A DNA stretch of 6,732 bases from SZUA-430 sp044375275 (GTDB taxonomy: Bacteria; Pseudomonadota; Alphaproteobacteria; Micropepsales; Micropepsaceae). Where the stretch lies: positions 1 through 6,732 of the forward strand of contig JBILMZ010000191.1 in assembly GCA_044375275.1 (NCBI GenBank). Direction: 5' to 3'. Within the stretch, counting starts at the first letter, position 1. Every line of letters starts with the position of its first letter. The position numbers and the translations under genes were made by a program. Shown in pieces: positions 1 through 5,965 of the stretch. The notes under the pieces were generated by a model. The model had not been told where the DNA came from. It worked only from the letters and a program-made list of their open reading frames with translations, and searched no databases.

Positions 1-876
1 GTTGCCTACAAGGAGCGGATCCGCAAGCTGCCGTGGATGAGCGAGGAGACGAAGCTCCAGGCACTGACAAAACTCGAGAAGATCAACGTCAAGATCGGTT
101 ATCCCGACAAGTGGCGTGACTACGCGGACCTCGATATCGTTGCGGGCGACGCCTTCGGGAACCGCAAGCGCGAGCTTGCCTTCAATCGCGCGCGGGACCT
201 GCGGCGCCTGGCCGGCCGGGCCAACCGCAATGAATGGAACATGGCTCCGCAGACGGTGAACGCCTATTACAGCTCGGTGTGGAACGAGATCGTCTTCCCG
301 GCGGCCATCCTGCAGGCACCGTTCTTCGACGTGAACGCCGATCCTGCGGTGAACTATGGCGGCATCGGTGCCGTGATCGGCCACGAGATGGGGCATGGCT
401 TTGACGACCAGGGCTCGAAGTCGGATGGCGACGGCATCCTGCGCAAGTGGTGGAACGAGGAGGACGAGAGGCGGTTCAAGCTGCTTGGAGACAAGCTCGC
501 TGAACAATACTCGAAGTTCGAGGCGCTGCCGGGCCTCTTCCTCAACGGACGCCTCTCCCTGGGCGAGAACATCGGCGATCTCGGCGGGCTGAACGTGGCG
601 CTTGAAGCCTACAAGGTCTCACTGACGGGTAAGGACGCTCCTGTCATCGACAGCTTTACGGGCATCCAGCGTTTCTTCCTGGGCTTCGGGCAGATCTGGA
701 GAACGATCATGCGCGAGGAGGCGCTGCGCAACCAGGTGATGACGGGTCCGCATTCTCCGGGGGAGTACCGCGCCAATGGCACGGTTCGAAACATGGATGA
801 GTGGTATGCCGCTTTCAGTGTCGTCGAAGGCGCGAAGCTGTATCTGCCGCCGGATCAGCGCGTACGCATCTGGTAA
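1..876 (+). CDS. M13 family zinc metallopeptidase (neprilysin-like), C-terminal part, cut by the window edge
   Basis: The frame is open from base 1, so the gene begins outside the window; 291 residues are visible of the roughly 690 usual for M13 enzymes. The catalytic core is all here. NAYY (259-270) is the substrate-backbone-binding motif. HEMGH (382-396) is the HExxH zinc site, with its two His ligands and the catalytic Glu. ENIGD (565-579) supplies the third ligand Glu and the Asp that orients a zinc His. The HSPGEYR segment (751-771) matches the His711/Arg717 region of neprilysin. The protein ends in Trp, as M13 proteins commonly do. Family members are exported or membrane-anchored endopeptidases that cut short peptides before hydrophobic residues; the signal peptide or anchor would lie upstream of the window. 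No key residue is missing, so this looks functional. The S46 peptidase gene follows on the same strand after 205 bp, suggesting related roles in peptide degradation but not necessarily one operon. Confidence 0.95.
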   Translation, partial: VAYKERIRKLPWMSEETKLQALTKLEKINVKIGYPDKWRDYADLDIVAGDAFGNRKRELAFNRARDLRRLAGRANRNEWNMAPQTVNAYYSSVWNEIVFPAAILQAPFFDVNADPAVNYGGIGAVIGHEMGHGFDDQGSKSDGDGILRKWWNEEDERRFKLLGDKLAEQYSKFEALPGLFLNGRLSLGENIGDLGGLNVALEAYKVSLTGKDAPVIDSFTGIQRFFLGFGQIWRTIMREEALRNQVMTGPHSPGEYRANGTVRNMDEWYAAFSVVEGAKLYLPPDQRVRIW

Positions 877-881
877 CGTCG

Positions 882-960
882 CCCCTGGGAGCGCGGGCAT
901 CCTGCCCGCCCTTTGGTGGTACAACATGGAGAGCGGGCAAGATGCCCGCGCTCCCAGGGG
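882..960. repeat. REP/BIME-like inverted repeat behind the M13 gene
   Basis: Two 28-bp arms (882-909 and 933-960) are reverse complements at 27 of 28 positions, separated by 23 bp. Each arm is itself a small hairpin, GCGGGCA-N3-TGCCCGC. The outer part of the arm reads CCCCTGGGAGC. This layout, a short GC-rich palindrome present twice in inverted orientation directly after a stop codon (6 bp here), is typical of REP sequences paired into a BIME, the kind mobilised by REP-associated tyrosine transposases (RAYT). No transposase is in the window. There is no T-run after the stem, so it is not a classical terminator, although it could protect the M13 mRNA 3' end. Confidence 0.8.
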
Positions 961-1081
961 ATGGCGGCGTCGCTGCCGGGCTCGGTTAACGCTCATTTCC
1001 CGGCAGTTTTGAGTGGATTCCGGTGCTTGCGCCCGGCTTACCCCTTGGGTAGCCTGCCGCCGCTTTTTCAGGGAAAACCCA

Positions 1082-3145
1082 ATGCGCTACAAGTTGATTG
1101 CGGCAGCTGCCTTTGCTGCGCTTGCCGTTTCGTCCGCGCGTGCCGATGAAGGCATGTGGACATTTGACAATTTTCCATCCGCCACGATGAAGGCCAAGCA
1201 CGGCTTCGGTCCTGACCAGACGTGGCTTGACCGCGTCCGGCAGTCCGCAGTGCGCCTGTCGTCGGGATGCTCGGCGTCCACCGTGTCACCGAACGGGCTG
1301 GTGCTCACGAACTGGCACTGCGTCTCGGAGTGCATCCAGTCGCTGTCAACGAAGCAGGATGACTATGCGGCTGACGGGTTCCTCGCCAAACGCGCGGAAG
1401 ACGAGAAGACCTGTCCCGGCGTGCAGGCCGAAATCCTGATGTCGATTACCGATGTGACGCCGCGCGTGAAGGCAGCGATTGCCGGAAAGGCTGCGGCCGA
1501 CGTTGCCAAGGCACGGCAAGGCGAGATCGCACGGATCGAGGAAGAAGGCTGCAAGGCCGACAAGAAGCTTCAGTGCGAGGTCGTGTCCCTTTATCGCGGC
1601 GGCCAGTACAAGCTCTACACCTACCGGAAATACGAAGACGTGCGTCTGGCCTTTGCACCGGAGACGTCCACGGGGTTCTTTGGTGGTGATCCGGACAATT
1701 TCAACTTCCCGCGCTTCTGCCTCGACTCCGCGTTTCTGCGGCTCTACGAGGACGGCAAGCCGGTTTCCACGCCCACGCACCTTGCGTGGACGACGGATGT
1801 GCCCAAGGAAGGCGAGCCGGTTTTCGTCGCCGGAAATCCGGGCTCGACGCAGCGTCTCTTCACGAGGGCGCAGCTTGAGTTCGATCGCGACTGGCAGTTG
1901 CCCACGCGCCAGCTCATCCGGTCCGAGCTCCGCGGGCGCCTGCTGAATTATGCCTCGCAGGGGGCAGAACAGAAACGCACGTCAGCCGACATTCTCTTCG
2001 GCGTCGAGAATTCCTTCAAGGCGCAGTATGGCCAGATGCGTGCGCTTCTCGATCCGGAATTCTTTGCGACCAAGGTCGCCGAGGAAAATTCCCTGCGGAG
2101 CCGGCTGAAGAGCAATGCCGCGCTTGCGCGGGAGATTGGTGATCCCTGGGCTGACATGGAAAAGGTCGTGGCGGCGCAGCGCGAGCTGTTCATGTCGCAT
2201 GACTGGCTGCAGGCCCGTGCGGGATCCATCTCGCAGCTTTACGGGCAGGCGCGCGTGCTGGTGCGCGCTGCTGAAGAGCGTGCGAAGCCGAACGCCGATC
2301 GCCTGCCGGGCTTCACGGAGAGCGATGTTCCGCAGCTTGAGCGCATGATGAAGGAACAGGTTCCTGTCTATCCCGATATCGAGCGGATCGGGCTTGAGCT
2401 CTGGCTCTCCAAGACGCGCGAATTCCTGACGGTGGATGATGCGCGCGTGCAGCGGTTGCTGGGCAAGGAAAGCCCTGAGGCCATTGCAGCGGCGGCCATC
2501 AAGGGAACGAAGCTTGCTGACCCGACTGTGCGCATGGCGCTCTGGACCGGTGGGAAGGCCGCTGTCGACGCATCGAAGGATCCGCTTATCGTCCTGGCGC
2601 GCCGGGCAGAGGCAGATTCCCGGAGCGTCCTGACGGCCTGGCGCGAGCGCGTCGAAGGTCCTGCAGCACTTGCGGCCGAGCGTCTGGCACGCGCCCGCTT
2701 CGCGCTGGACGGCGACAAGGTCTATCCGGATGCCACGTTCACGCTGCGCCTGTCCTATGGGACGGTTGCCGGCTGGACCTATCAGGGAAGGACCATTGCG
2801 CCTTACACCACGATGGAAGGGCTCTATGCCCGTGCGACCGGTGCCGAGCCGTTCGCCCTCTCGCCAAAGTGGCTCGCGGCCCAGTCCAGCATCAACAAGT
2901 CCAAGGTCTTCAACCTGACGAGCACGAATGACATCATTGGCGGCAATTCCGGTTCGCCGCTGATTGATGCCAAGGGGCGCGTTGTGGGTGCCGTGTTCGA
3001 CGGCAACATCCATTCGCTGGGTGGTGGCTACGGCTTTGATGCCCGCCTCAACCGCACGGTGTCCGTGTCGACGGCGGCGATCAGTGAAGCGCTGCGCAAG
3101 GTCTACAAGGCCGATCGCCTGGCGGATGAGCTGGGCGTGAAGTAG
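1082..3145 (+). CDS. S46 family serine peptidase (dipeptidyl-peptidase 7/11-like), exported
   Basis: A 687-residue protein, close to the usual S46 length of about 700. The ATG at 1082 was chosen because AGGG lies about 8 bases upstream and it begins a clear Sec signal peptide (MRYKL, an Ala-rich core, cleavage after SARA at residue 21). The mature protein starts DEGMW, a hallmark of the family; a further in-frame ATG at 1013 would bury that signal. The chymotrypsin-like triad is visible: His79 in TNWHC (1316-1318), Asp215 in CLDSAFLR (1724-1726) and Ser623 in GGNSGSP (2948-2950). The helical domain typical of S46 lies between Asp and Ser. The enzyme should remove dipeptides from the N-termini of oligopeptides in the periplasm. 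Gly641, 18 residues after the Ser, matches the Gly of DPP7 rather than the Arg of DPP11, favouring hydrophobic over acidic P1 residues. Asn206, Asn310 and Asp640 are probable N-terminus-binding residues. The segment before the catalytic Asp is divergent (see findings). A strong terminator follows. Confidence 0.95.
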   Translation: MRYKLIAAAAFAALAVSSARADEGMWTFDNFPSATMKAKHGFGPDQTWLDRVRQSAVRLSSGCSASTVSPNGLVLTNWHCVSECIQSLSTKQDDYAADGFLAKRAEDEKTCPGVQAEILMSITDVTPRVKAAIAGKAAADVAKARQGEIARIEEEGCKADKKLQCEVVSLYRGGQYKLYTYRKYEDVRLAFAPETSTGFFGGDPDNFNFPRFCLDSAFLRLYEDGKPVSTPTHLAWTTDVPKEGEPVFVAGNPGSTQRLFTRAQLEFDRDWQLPTRQLIRSELRGRLLNYASQGAEQKRTSADILFGVENSFKAQYGQMRALLDPEFFATKVAEENSLRSRLKSNAALAREIGDPWADMEKVVAAQRELFMSHDWLQARAGSISQLYGQARVLVRAAEERAKPNADRLPGFTESDVPQLERMMKEQVPVYPDIERIGLELWLSKTREFLTVDDARVQRLLGKESPEAIAAAAIKGTKLADPTVRMALWTGGKAAVDASKDPLIVLARRAEADSRSVLTAWRERVEGPAALAAERLARARFALDGDKVYPDATFTLRLSYGTVAGWTYQGRTIAPYTTMEGLYARATGAEPFALSPKWLAAQSSINKSKVFNLTSTNDIIGGNSGSPLIDAKGRVVGAVFDGNIHSLGGGYGFDARLNRTVSVSTAAISEALRKVYKADRLADELGVK

Positions 3146-3153
3146 GGACCTTT

Positions 3154-3265
3154 CCCCGGGACCGCGGGCTTCCAGCCCGCATTTTCCTGATCACGTGAAG
3201 AGCGGGCGCTTTGCCCGCTCTTTTTTTGTTGAGCGAGGGCGGGCGAGACGCCCGCGGTCCCGGGG
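3154..3265. repeat. REP/BIME-like compound inverted repeat behind the S46 gene
   Basis: Outer arms 3154-3169 and 3250-3265 are perfect 16-bp reverse complements (CCCCGGGACCGCGGGC and its complement). Each arm runs into a small hairpin, GCGGGC-N5-GCCCGC, at 3164-3180 and 3239-3255. Between them sits a third hairpin with a T-run, listed separately as the terminator. The core resembles the repeat at 882-960 (GGGAGCGCGGGC there, GGGACCGCGGGC here) but belongs to a different sequence variant. It starts 8 bp after the S46 stop codon. The last four G of the right arm are also the first four bases of the SDR-like direct repeat beginning at 3262, so the element edge and the rearrangement edge coincide. 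Confidence 0.8.
3198..3227 (+). terminator. Rho-independent terminator of the S46 gene
   Basis: A 10-bp perfect stem (AAGAGCGGGC paired with GCCCGCTCTT, 3198-3207 and 3213-3222) with loop GCTTT runs straight into seven T (3221-3227). It lies about 50 bp after the S46 stop and inside the larger inverted repeat, which may have brought it. On the minus strand the stem lacks a useful T-run, so it acts on plus-strand transcription. Confidence 0.88.
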
Positions 3266-3291
3266 ACGATCATCACCACGACGTCCATTGG
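3262..3291 (+). repeat. Direct repeat copy A: 30-bp fragment of an SDR gene
   Basis: Matches 3735-3764 inside the SDR remnant at 28 of 30 positions. Read in the same frame it encodes GTIITTTSIG, the strand and catalytic-Ser segment of a short-chain dehydrogenase. Both differences fall at third codon positions and are silent (Thr ACG/ACC, Ile ATT/ATC). Similarity stops after the GG, and the frame ends at a TGA at 3325-3327. No SDR sequence precedes it; the REP-like repeat does. The 70 bp that follow, up to the phoH end, hold only a short palindrome (GCCAAG-C-CTTGGC, 3346-3358) and nothing recognisable as coding. Confidence 0.8.
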
Positions 3292-3362
3292 TGAGGAGGT
3301 GTGGTGTGTTGCCGATATTGGAGTTTGACGCCAATGGTGCAGGGCGCCAAGCCTTGGCTATG

Positions 3363-3684
3363 TCACGATTGGTGCTGGCTGTCGATATCGTGTGAATAGA
3401 TTTCTTCCAGGCGCCTCACCAAATCGCTGCGCACAATCTGCTTGTTCCCAAATTTGTGGACGGAGGCGATGTGTGTTCCTTCGATCAGTCTGAGAAGATG
3501 GGGCAATCCCGAGCTCTCCTTGTCGTGAAGATCGATTTGGGCCGGATCGCCGGTGATCACCATGCGCGTTCCGTGACCAATGCGCGTTACTGCCATTCGC
3601 ATTTTGCCAGCGGTCGTGTTTTGCGCCTCGTCAACGATGACAAAGGTGTTGTTGAAAGTGCGTCCGCGCAGTCGTCCCATGGGC
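3363..3684 (-). pseudogene. PhoH-like ATPase, C-terminal fragment (N-terminal half missing)
   Basis: The minus strand encodes about 107 residues with unmistakable PhoH sequence: RGRTF, then the Walker B region VIVDEAQNTT (DEAQ at 3621-3632), then TRIGHGTRMVITGDPAQIDL (TGDPAQID at 3531-3554), SGL and the closing LVRRLEEIY. PhoH proteins are P-loop ATPases related to helicase domains, found in bacteria and often in phages. The C-terminus looks natural (stop at 3363-3365), but the upstream half with the Walker A loop is absent. At about 3677-3684 the sequence switches to SDR coding on the other strand. The frame stays open to an ATG at 3788, but those extra residues are merely antisense to the SDR. 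Third positions are more mixed and GC is visibly lower than in the neighbouring genes, hinting at foreign, perhaps phage, origin. There are no internal stops, so the truncation is probably recent. It is unlikely to be an active ATPase without Walker A. Confidence 0.85.
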
Positions 3685-4173
3685 GTGATGCGCGTGACGC
3701 AGGCGTTCCTGCCGGCACTGCGCGAGCGGGGCCAGGGGACGATCATCACCACCACGTCCATCGGCGGCCTGGTGACGTTTCCCTTCAACTCCGTCTATCA
3801 CGCCACCAAGTGGGGGCTGGAAGGCTGGAGCGAGAGCCTCGCCTATGAACTGGCACCGTTCGGCATCAAGGTCAGGACCGTGGCGCCGGGCGGGATCGCG
3901 ACCGACTTTGCCAGCCGCTCGCTCGTCTTCACGCCGCATCCGGCCTATGGGGATGCCATCATGAAGACGATGGCGGCCTTCCGCGATCCGGCGCGCCGGC
4001 AGGACGGGTCGACGGCCGAGCAGATCGCGGAGGCGGTCTATGCGGCGGCCAATGACACGACGGACCGGGTCACCTTCGTGGCGGGCGAGGACGCCAAGGC
4101 CACCTATGCGCAGCGCCTGCAGGTGGGCGTGGAGGCTTTCCGGCAAGGGATCCGGGCGCGCTTCCTCGGTTAG
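3679..4173 (+). pseudogene. Short-chain dehydrogenase/reductase (SDR), C-terminal fragment
   Basis: About 164 residues of an SDR. GVMRVTQAFLPAL is the helix that usually follows the N-x-x-G segment. GTIITTTSIGG contains the catalytic Ser (3757-3759). VYHATKWGLEGWSESL holds the Tyr-x-x-x-Lys pair (Tyr 3796-3798, Lys 3808-3810), and VAPGGIATDF is the cofactor-side loop. The C-terminus is intact (TAG at 4171). The first roughly 110 residues, including the Rossmann glycine motif that binds NAD(P), are missing, replaced by antisense phoH sequence. The plus frame is open back to an ATG at 3580, but that extension encodes only phoH antisense and no dinucleotide fold. No good ribosome site precedes the ATGs at 3679 or 3688. 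The remaining part has no frameshift or stop, so the loss looks recent. An original substrate cannot be named from what is left. Confidence 0.88.
3735..3764 (+). repeat. Direct repeat copy B, within the SDR remnant
   Basis: The partner of 3262-3291, 473 bp downstream in the same orientation (28 of 30 identical). This copy lies in its proper place within SDR coding sequence and continues into the Tyr-x-x-x-Lys region. The two copies bracket the whole phoH fragment. Confidence 0.8.
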
Positions 4174-4193
4174 GGCTGCGGAGCGCTGTGCTG

Positions 4194-4222
4194 TCGCCGC
4201 GGGGTCTCGTGCCCTGCGGCGA
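4194..4222. other. Stem-loop downstream of the SDR remnant
   Basis: TCGCCGC (4194-4200) pairs perfectly with GCGGCGA (4216-4222), and the stem extends inward by a G-T wobble and three G-C pairs to a 7-base loop. It begins 21 bp after the SDR stop codon. There is no T-run on the plus strand, so it could be a weak or Rho-assisted terminator or an mRNA-stabilising hairpin. A 10-bp palindrome, AATGCGCATT (4224-4233), follows at once. Confidence 0.45.
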
Positions 4223-4231
4223 GAATGCGCA

Positions 4232-4263
4232 TTGCGTGCGTCGGAATTGTTCACTAATTGTTC
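4232..4263 (+). promoter_or_regulatory. Possible promoter overlapped by a GTTC-N7-GTTC (LexA-type) site
   Basis: GTTC-ACTAATT-GTTC at 4249-4263 matches exactly the direct-repeat pattern GTTC-N7-GTTC known as the LexA (SOS) box in Alphaproteobacteria. A weak sigma-70-like pair overlaps it: TTGCGT (4232-4237), 17 bases, TAATTG (4255-4260), which would put the operator across the -10 element as expected for repression. The -35 and -10 matches are poor, and an eight-base pattern can occur by chance in a window this long. No convincing gene lies downstream on the plus strand before the convergent ompA-like gene. The only candidate is a 34-codon frame from GTG 4346, preceded by AGGAGG. Confidence 0.3.
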
Positions 4264-4366
4264 TTTACGAGCGTTGAGCCTGGATTGGCCGGTGCACCGC
4301 TGGATATCAGGAAAGGAGGGTTTCCCTGACCCGCAGGAGGTGGGGGTGAAACAGAAAAAAGTTCGA

Positions 4367-4446
4367 CGGAAGTGTCATCTTCGGTCTGCGTTTTTCCCGG
4401 ATTTTCGCCAGTTTCCGAATTTTAATTCGGCGGAAGTGTCATCTTC
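4367..4446. repeat. 16-bp direct repeats around a palindrome
   Basis: CGGAAGTGTCATCTTC occurs exactly twice, at 4367-4382 and 4431-4446, 64 bp apart. A perfect AT-rich palindrome, CCGAATT-TT-AATTCGG (4415-4430), directly abuts the second copy. Together with 4174-4366 this forms the 355-bp stretch between the SDR remnant and the ompA-like gene, in which I see no convincing gene. A short plus-strand frame (GTG 4346 to TGA 4450) runs through both repeats, but its product (Lys/Arg-rich start, no known motif) looks like a by-product of the repeat. The arrangement could be a remnant of a small non-autonomous element or a protein-binding array. Confidence 0.6.
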
Positions 4447-4470
4447 CTGAGCAGCTTTTGAAGCGGCGGA

Positions 4471-4504
4471 CAAAAGAAAAGGGCGGAGACTGGCTCCGCC
4501 CTTT
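4471..4504 (-). terminator. Rho-independent terminator of the ompA-like gene
   Basis: Perfect 11-bp stem AAAGGGCGGAG / CTCCGCCCTTT (4478-4488 and 4494-4504) with a 5-base loop. Read on the minus strand the stem ends in TTTTCTTTTG (4471-4480), a proper U-rich tail. It begins 24 bp after the stop codon of the OmpA-family gene. Confidence 0.9.
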
Positions 4505-4528
4505 CCGAGGATCGTTCTGGCGAAAGAC

Positions 4529-5650
4529 CTAGTTCTGCAGGTCGATCGTTGCGCGACGGTTCTGCGGTTCCTTGACGTTGTCGCCCGTCTTGACCAGCAG
4601 TTCGGTCTCGCCGCGGCCGGAAGCCGAGATCTGACCTTCGTTGATGCCCTTGGAAACGAGGCCGGACTTGGTCGCGCTTGCACGGCAATCAGAGAGCTTC
4701 TGGTTGTAGCTGTTCGAGCCGACCGTGTCTGTGTGACCGACGATCAGGATCGACGCGGCGCCCGTGGTCTTGGCAGCCGAAGCGGCTTCCGAGATGACGG
4801 CGTCAGCTTCTGCAGTGATGTTGCACTTGTTGAAGCCGAAGAAGATCACGAACTGCTCCGGTTCAGCCATAGGCTGAGGTGGCAGCACCGGCGGCGGGGC
4901 TACGATCGGAGCTTCGTCTTCGTGCAGGTCCCAGCGCAGGCCAACGGTGAGCGAGTGCTTCTCGACGTCTTCGAGGTCATAGCGCTCCGTTCCCCAGCGA
5001 GTGGTGCCAGTGAAGCTCGGCGAGTCGACGTTCAGGTAGCGATAGGTGAGCGTCAGGTCCAGACGGTCATTGAGGGCATAGGACAGGCCGACGATGCCCT
5101 GGTAGGCAAAGTTCCAGTCGTCGTCACTGACCGACGAGTTGTCGTCGAAGTCAGCAAGGTCCGCACCGGCGCCGACGCCGATGTTCAGGTCGAGCTTGTC
5201 CGTGAGCGGAACGTCGTAGAGGACGTTGACCATGAAGGTCCATTCGTCGAACTCGCCATTGCGGCCGTTGTACATCGGTGCCTTGATCTGCTCTTCGAGG
5301 GCCCAGACTGGCGCCTTTCCGGCGAAGTACGCATCAATATCGTTCGAGCGGTAGCCGACTTCGAATTCGACGCGCCAGTTCTTCTCGAAGCCGTAGCCGA
5401 TCGTGCCGAGGGCGGCCCAGCCGGTGTCGAAGTCCATCGAGCCGGAATTGCCGTATCCGTAGCCCATGTCGAGCGAAACCAGTGACTTATCGTCGTAGCC
5501 GGAGTCGTTGAACGTGTAATCCGTATCGCCGATCCAGTTGGCGCCGGCTTCGATGCCGACGTACCAGCCCTGGTTATGTGCGTTCGAGTTCGCGGCGGAG
5601 AGGATGGAGAGCCCGGCGACCGTGCCGAGCAGGATGAGTTTAGACTTCAT
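4529..5650 (-). CDS. OmpA-family outer membrane protein: beta-barrel plus peptidoglycan-binding domain
   Basis: A 373-residue protein. Residues 1-24 are a Sec signal peptide ending SNA before HNQGWYVG. Residues about 25-241 alternate aromatic and polar positions and contain repeated Gly-Tyr strands (GWYVGIEAGANW, LGTIGYGF, LDLTLTYRYLNV, LTVGLRWDL), the 8-stranded OmpA-type barrel. A Pro-rich linker (about 249-265, APPPVLPPQP) leads to an OmpA C-terminal domain (266-373). That domain has HTDTVGS (306-312), YNQKLSDCRA and KEPQNRRA; Asp308 and Arg323 match the pair that binds diaminopimelate in peptidoglycan. It should tether the outer membrane to the cell wall. Cys276 and Cys322, the only cysteines, both in this domain, may form a disulfide. 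The ATG at 5650 has AGGGG six bases upstream. Codon use is strongly C/G-ending, as in a highly expressed gene. It is monocistronic, with its own terminator and a likely promoter. Confidence 0.95.
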   Translation of the reverse strand: MKSKLILLGTVAGLSILSAANSNAHNQGWYVGIEAGANWIGDTDYTFNDSGYDDKSLVSLDMGYGYGNSGSMDFDTGWAALGTIGYGFEKNWRVEFEVGYRSNDIDAYFAGKAPVWALEEQIKAPMYNGRNGEFDEWTFMVNVLYDVPLTDKLDLNIGVGAGADLADFDDNSSVSDDDWNFAYQGIVGLSYALNDRLDLTLTYRYLNVDSPSFTGTTRWGTERYDLEDVEKHSLTVGLRWDLHEDEAPIVAPPPVLPPQPMAEPEQFVIFFGFNKCNITAEADAVISEAASAAKTTGAASILIVGHTDTVGSNSYNQKLSDCRASATKSGLVSKGINEGQISASGRGETELLVKTGDNVKEPQNRRATIDLQN

Positions 5651-5711
5651 GAGAAACCCCTATTGAACTGGACGCCGCCGGGGGGGGCAGCGCCTACCCA
5701 GTTGATGCGCT

Positions 5712-5739
5712 TCTCTAGCAGCGATCGAAATGAGGTCAA
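5712..5739 (-). promoter_or_regulatory. Putative sigma-70-type promoter of the ompA-like gene
   Basis: On the minus strand TTGACC (5734-5739) is followed after 16 bases by TAGAGA (5712-5717). The -35 matches the consensus at five of six positions; the -10 is moderate. Transcription would start near 5705, leaving a leader of about 55 bases that contains a run of eight C and ends with the AGGGG ribosome site at 5657-5661. Position and spacing are right for the gene, but nothing else in the sequence confirms it. Confidence 0.4.
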
Positions 5740-5965
5740 CCCATTAGATGACGGAAAGTACAGAAATGTCTGTGGTGAGGACAACTCGCCGCGGAAATGC
5801 AGTCTCGTGATTTAGCGGCGAGGGAGGATGCTAGTCCTGCGTGTAGGAAACTGCTCCCAAGTGAGTACCCCTTTTGGGCTTTGTTTTGGCCAGTTTTCTG
5901 CCAGCAGGGGTTATCGTGTCACCTGTCGTGCCGGTTGGGCCTCCGGCGCAGGCCGGAGAGAGGCG
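5740..5965. other. Gene-poor stretch upstream of the ompA-like gene
   Basis: I see no gene here: the open frames crossing it lack a ribosome site and biased third positions. It holds two stem-loops. CTCGCCGC (5785-5792) pairs perfectly with GCGGCGAG (5815-5822) around a 22-base loop, and CTCCGGC-GCAG-GCCGGAG (5941-5958) is a perfect 7-bp hairpin without a T-run. The region just before the promoter (5740-5900) is less GC-rich than the genes and would suit regulatory sites for the outer-membrane protein gene, but no operator can be named. Confidence 0.45.

Noticed and set aside
619..996. Frames running across the 882-960 inverted repeat
   Set aside because: Their repeat-derived stretches (such as RMPALPG) come from translating the palindrome, a common annotation artefact; no domain or start signal supports them.
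1027..1055. Possible promoter TTGCGC-17-TAGCCT before the S46 gene
   Set aside because: Spacing is right, but each hexamer matches consensus at only about half its positions; too weak to annotate.
2000..3013. Long minus-strand open frame inside the S46 gene
   Set aside because: Antisense shadow in high-GC DNA; the plus-strand protein has full S46 motifs.
3580..3678. N-terminal extension of the SDR frame starting at ATG 3580
   Set aside because: It is the antisense of phoH codons, carries no Rossmann glycine motif and has no ribosome site; it is a product of the junction.
3685..3788. N-terminal extension of the phoH frame on the minus strand
   Set aside because: It is antisense to well-conserved SDR coding sequence and contains no PhoH Walker A motif.
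4346..4450. 34-codon plus-strand frame with AGGAGG before GTG
   Set aside because: The ribosome site is good, but the frame passes through both 16-bp direct repeats and the palindrome and shows no codon bias; more likely a repeat artefact. Kept only as a possibility under the LexA-type finding.
4733..5485. Long plus-strand open frame opposite the ompA-like gene
   Set aside because: A shadow of the strongly biased codons of the OmpA-family gene, whose signal peptide and domains are unmistakable on the minus strand.
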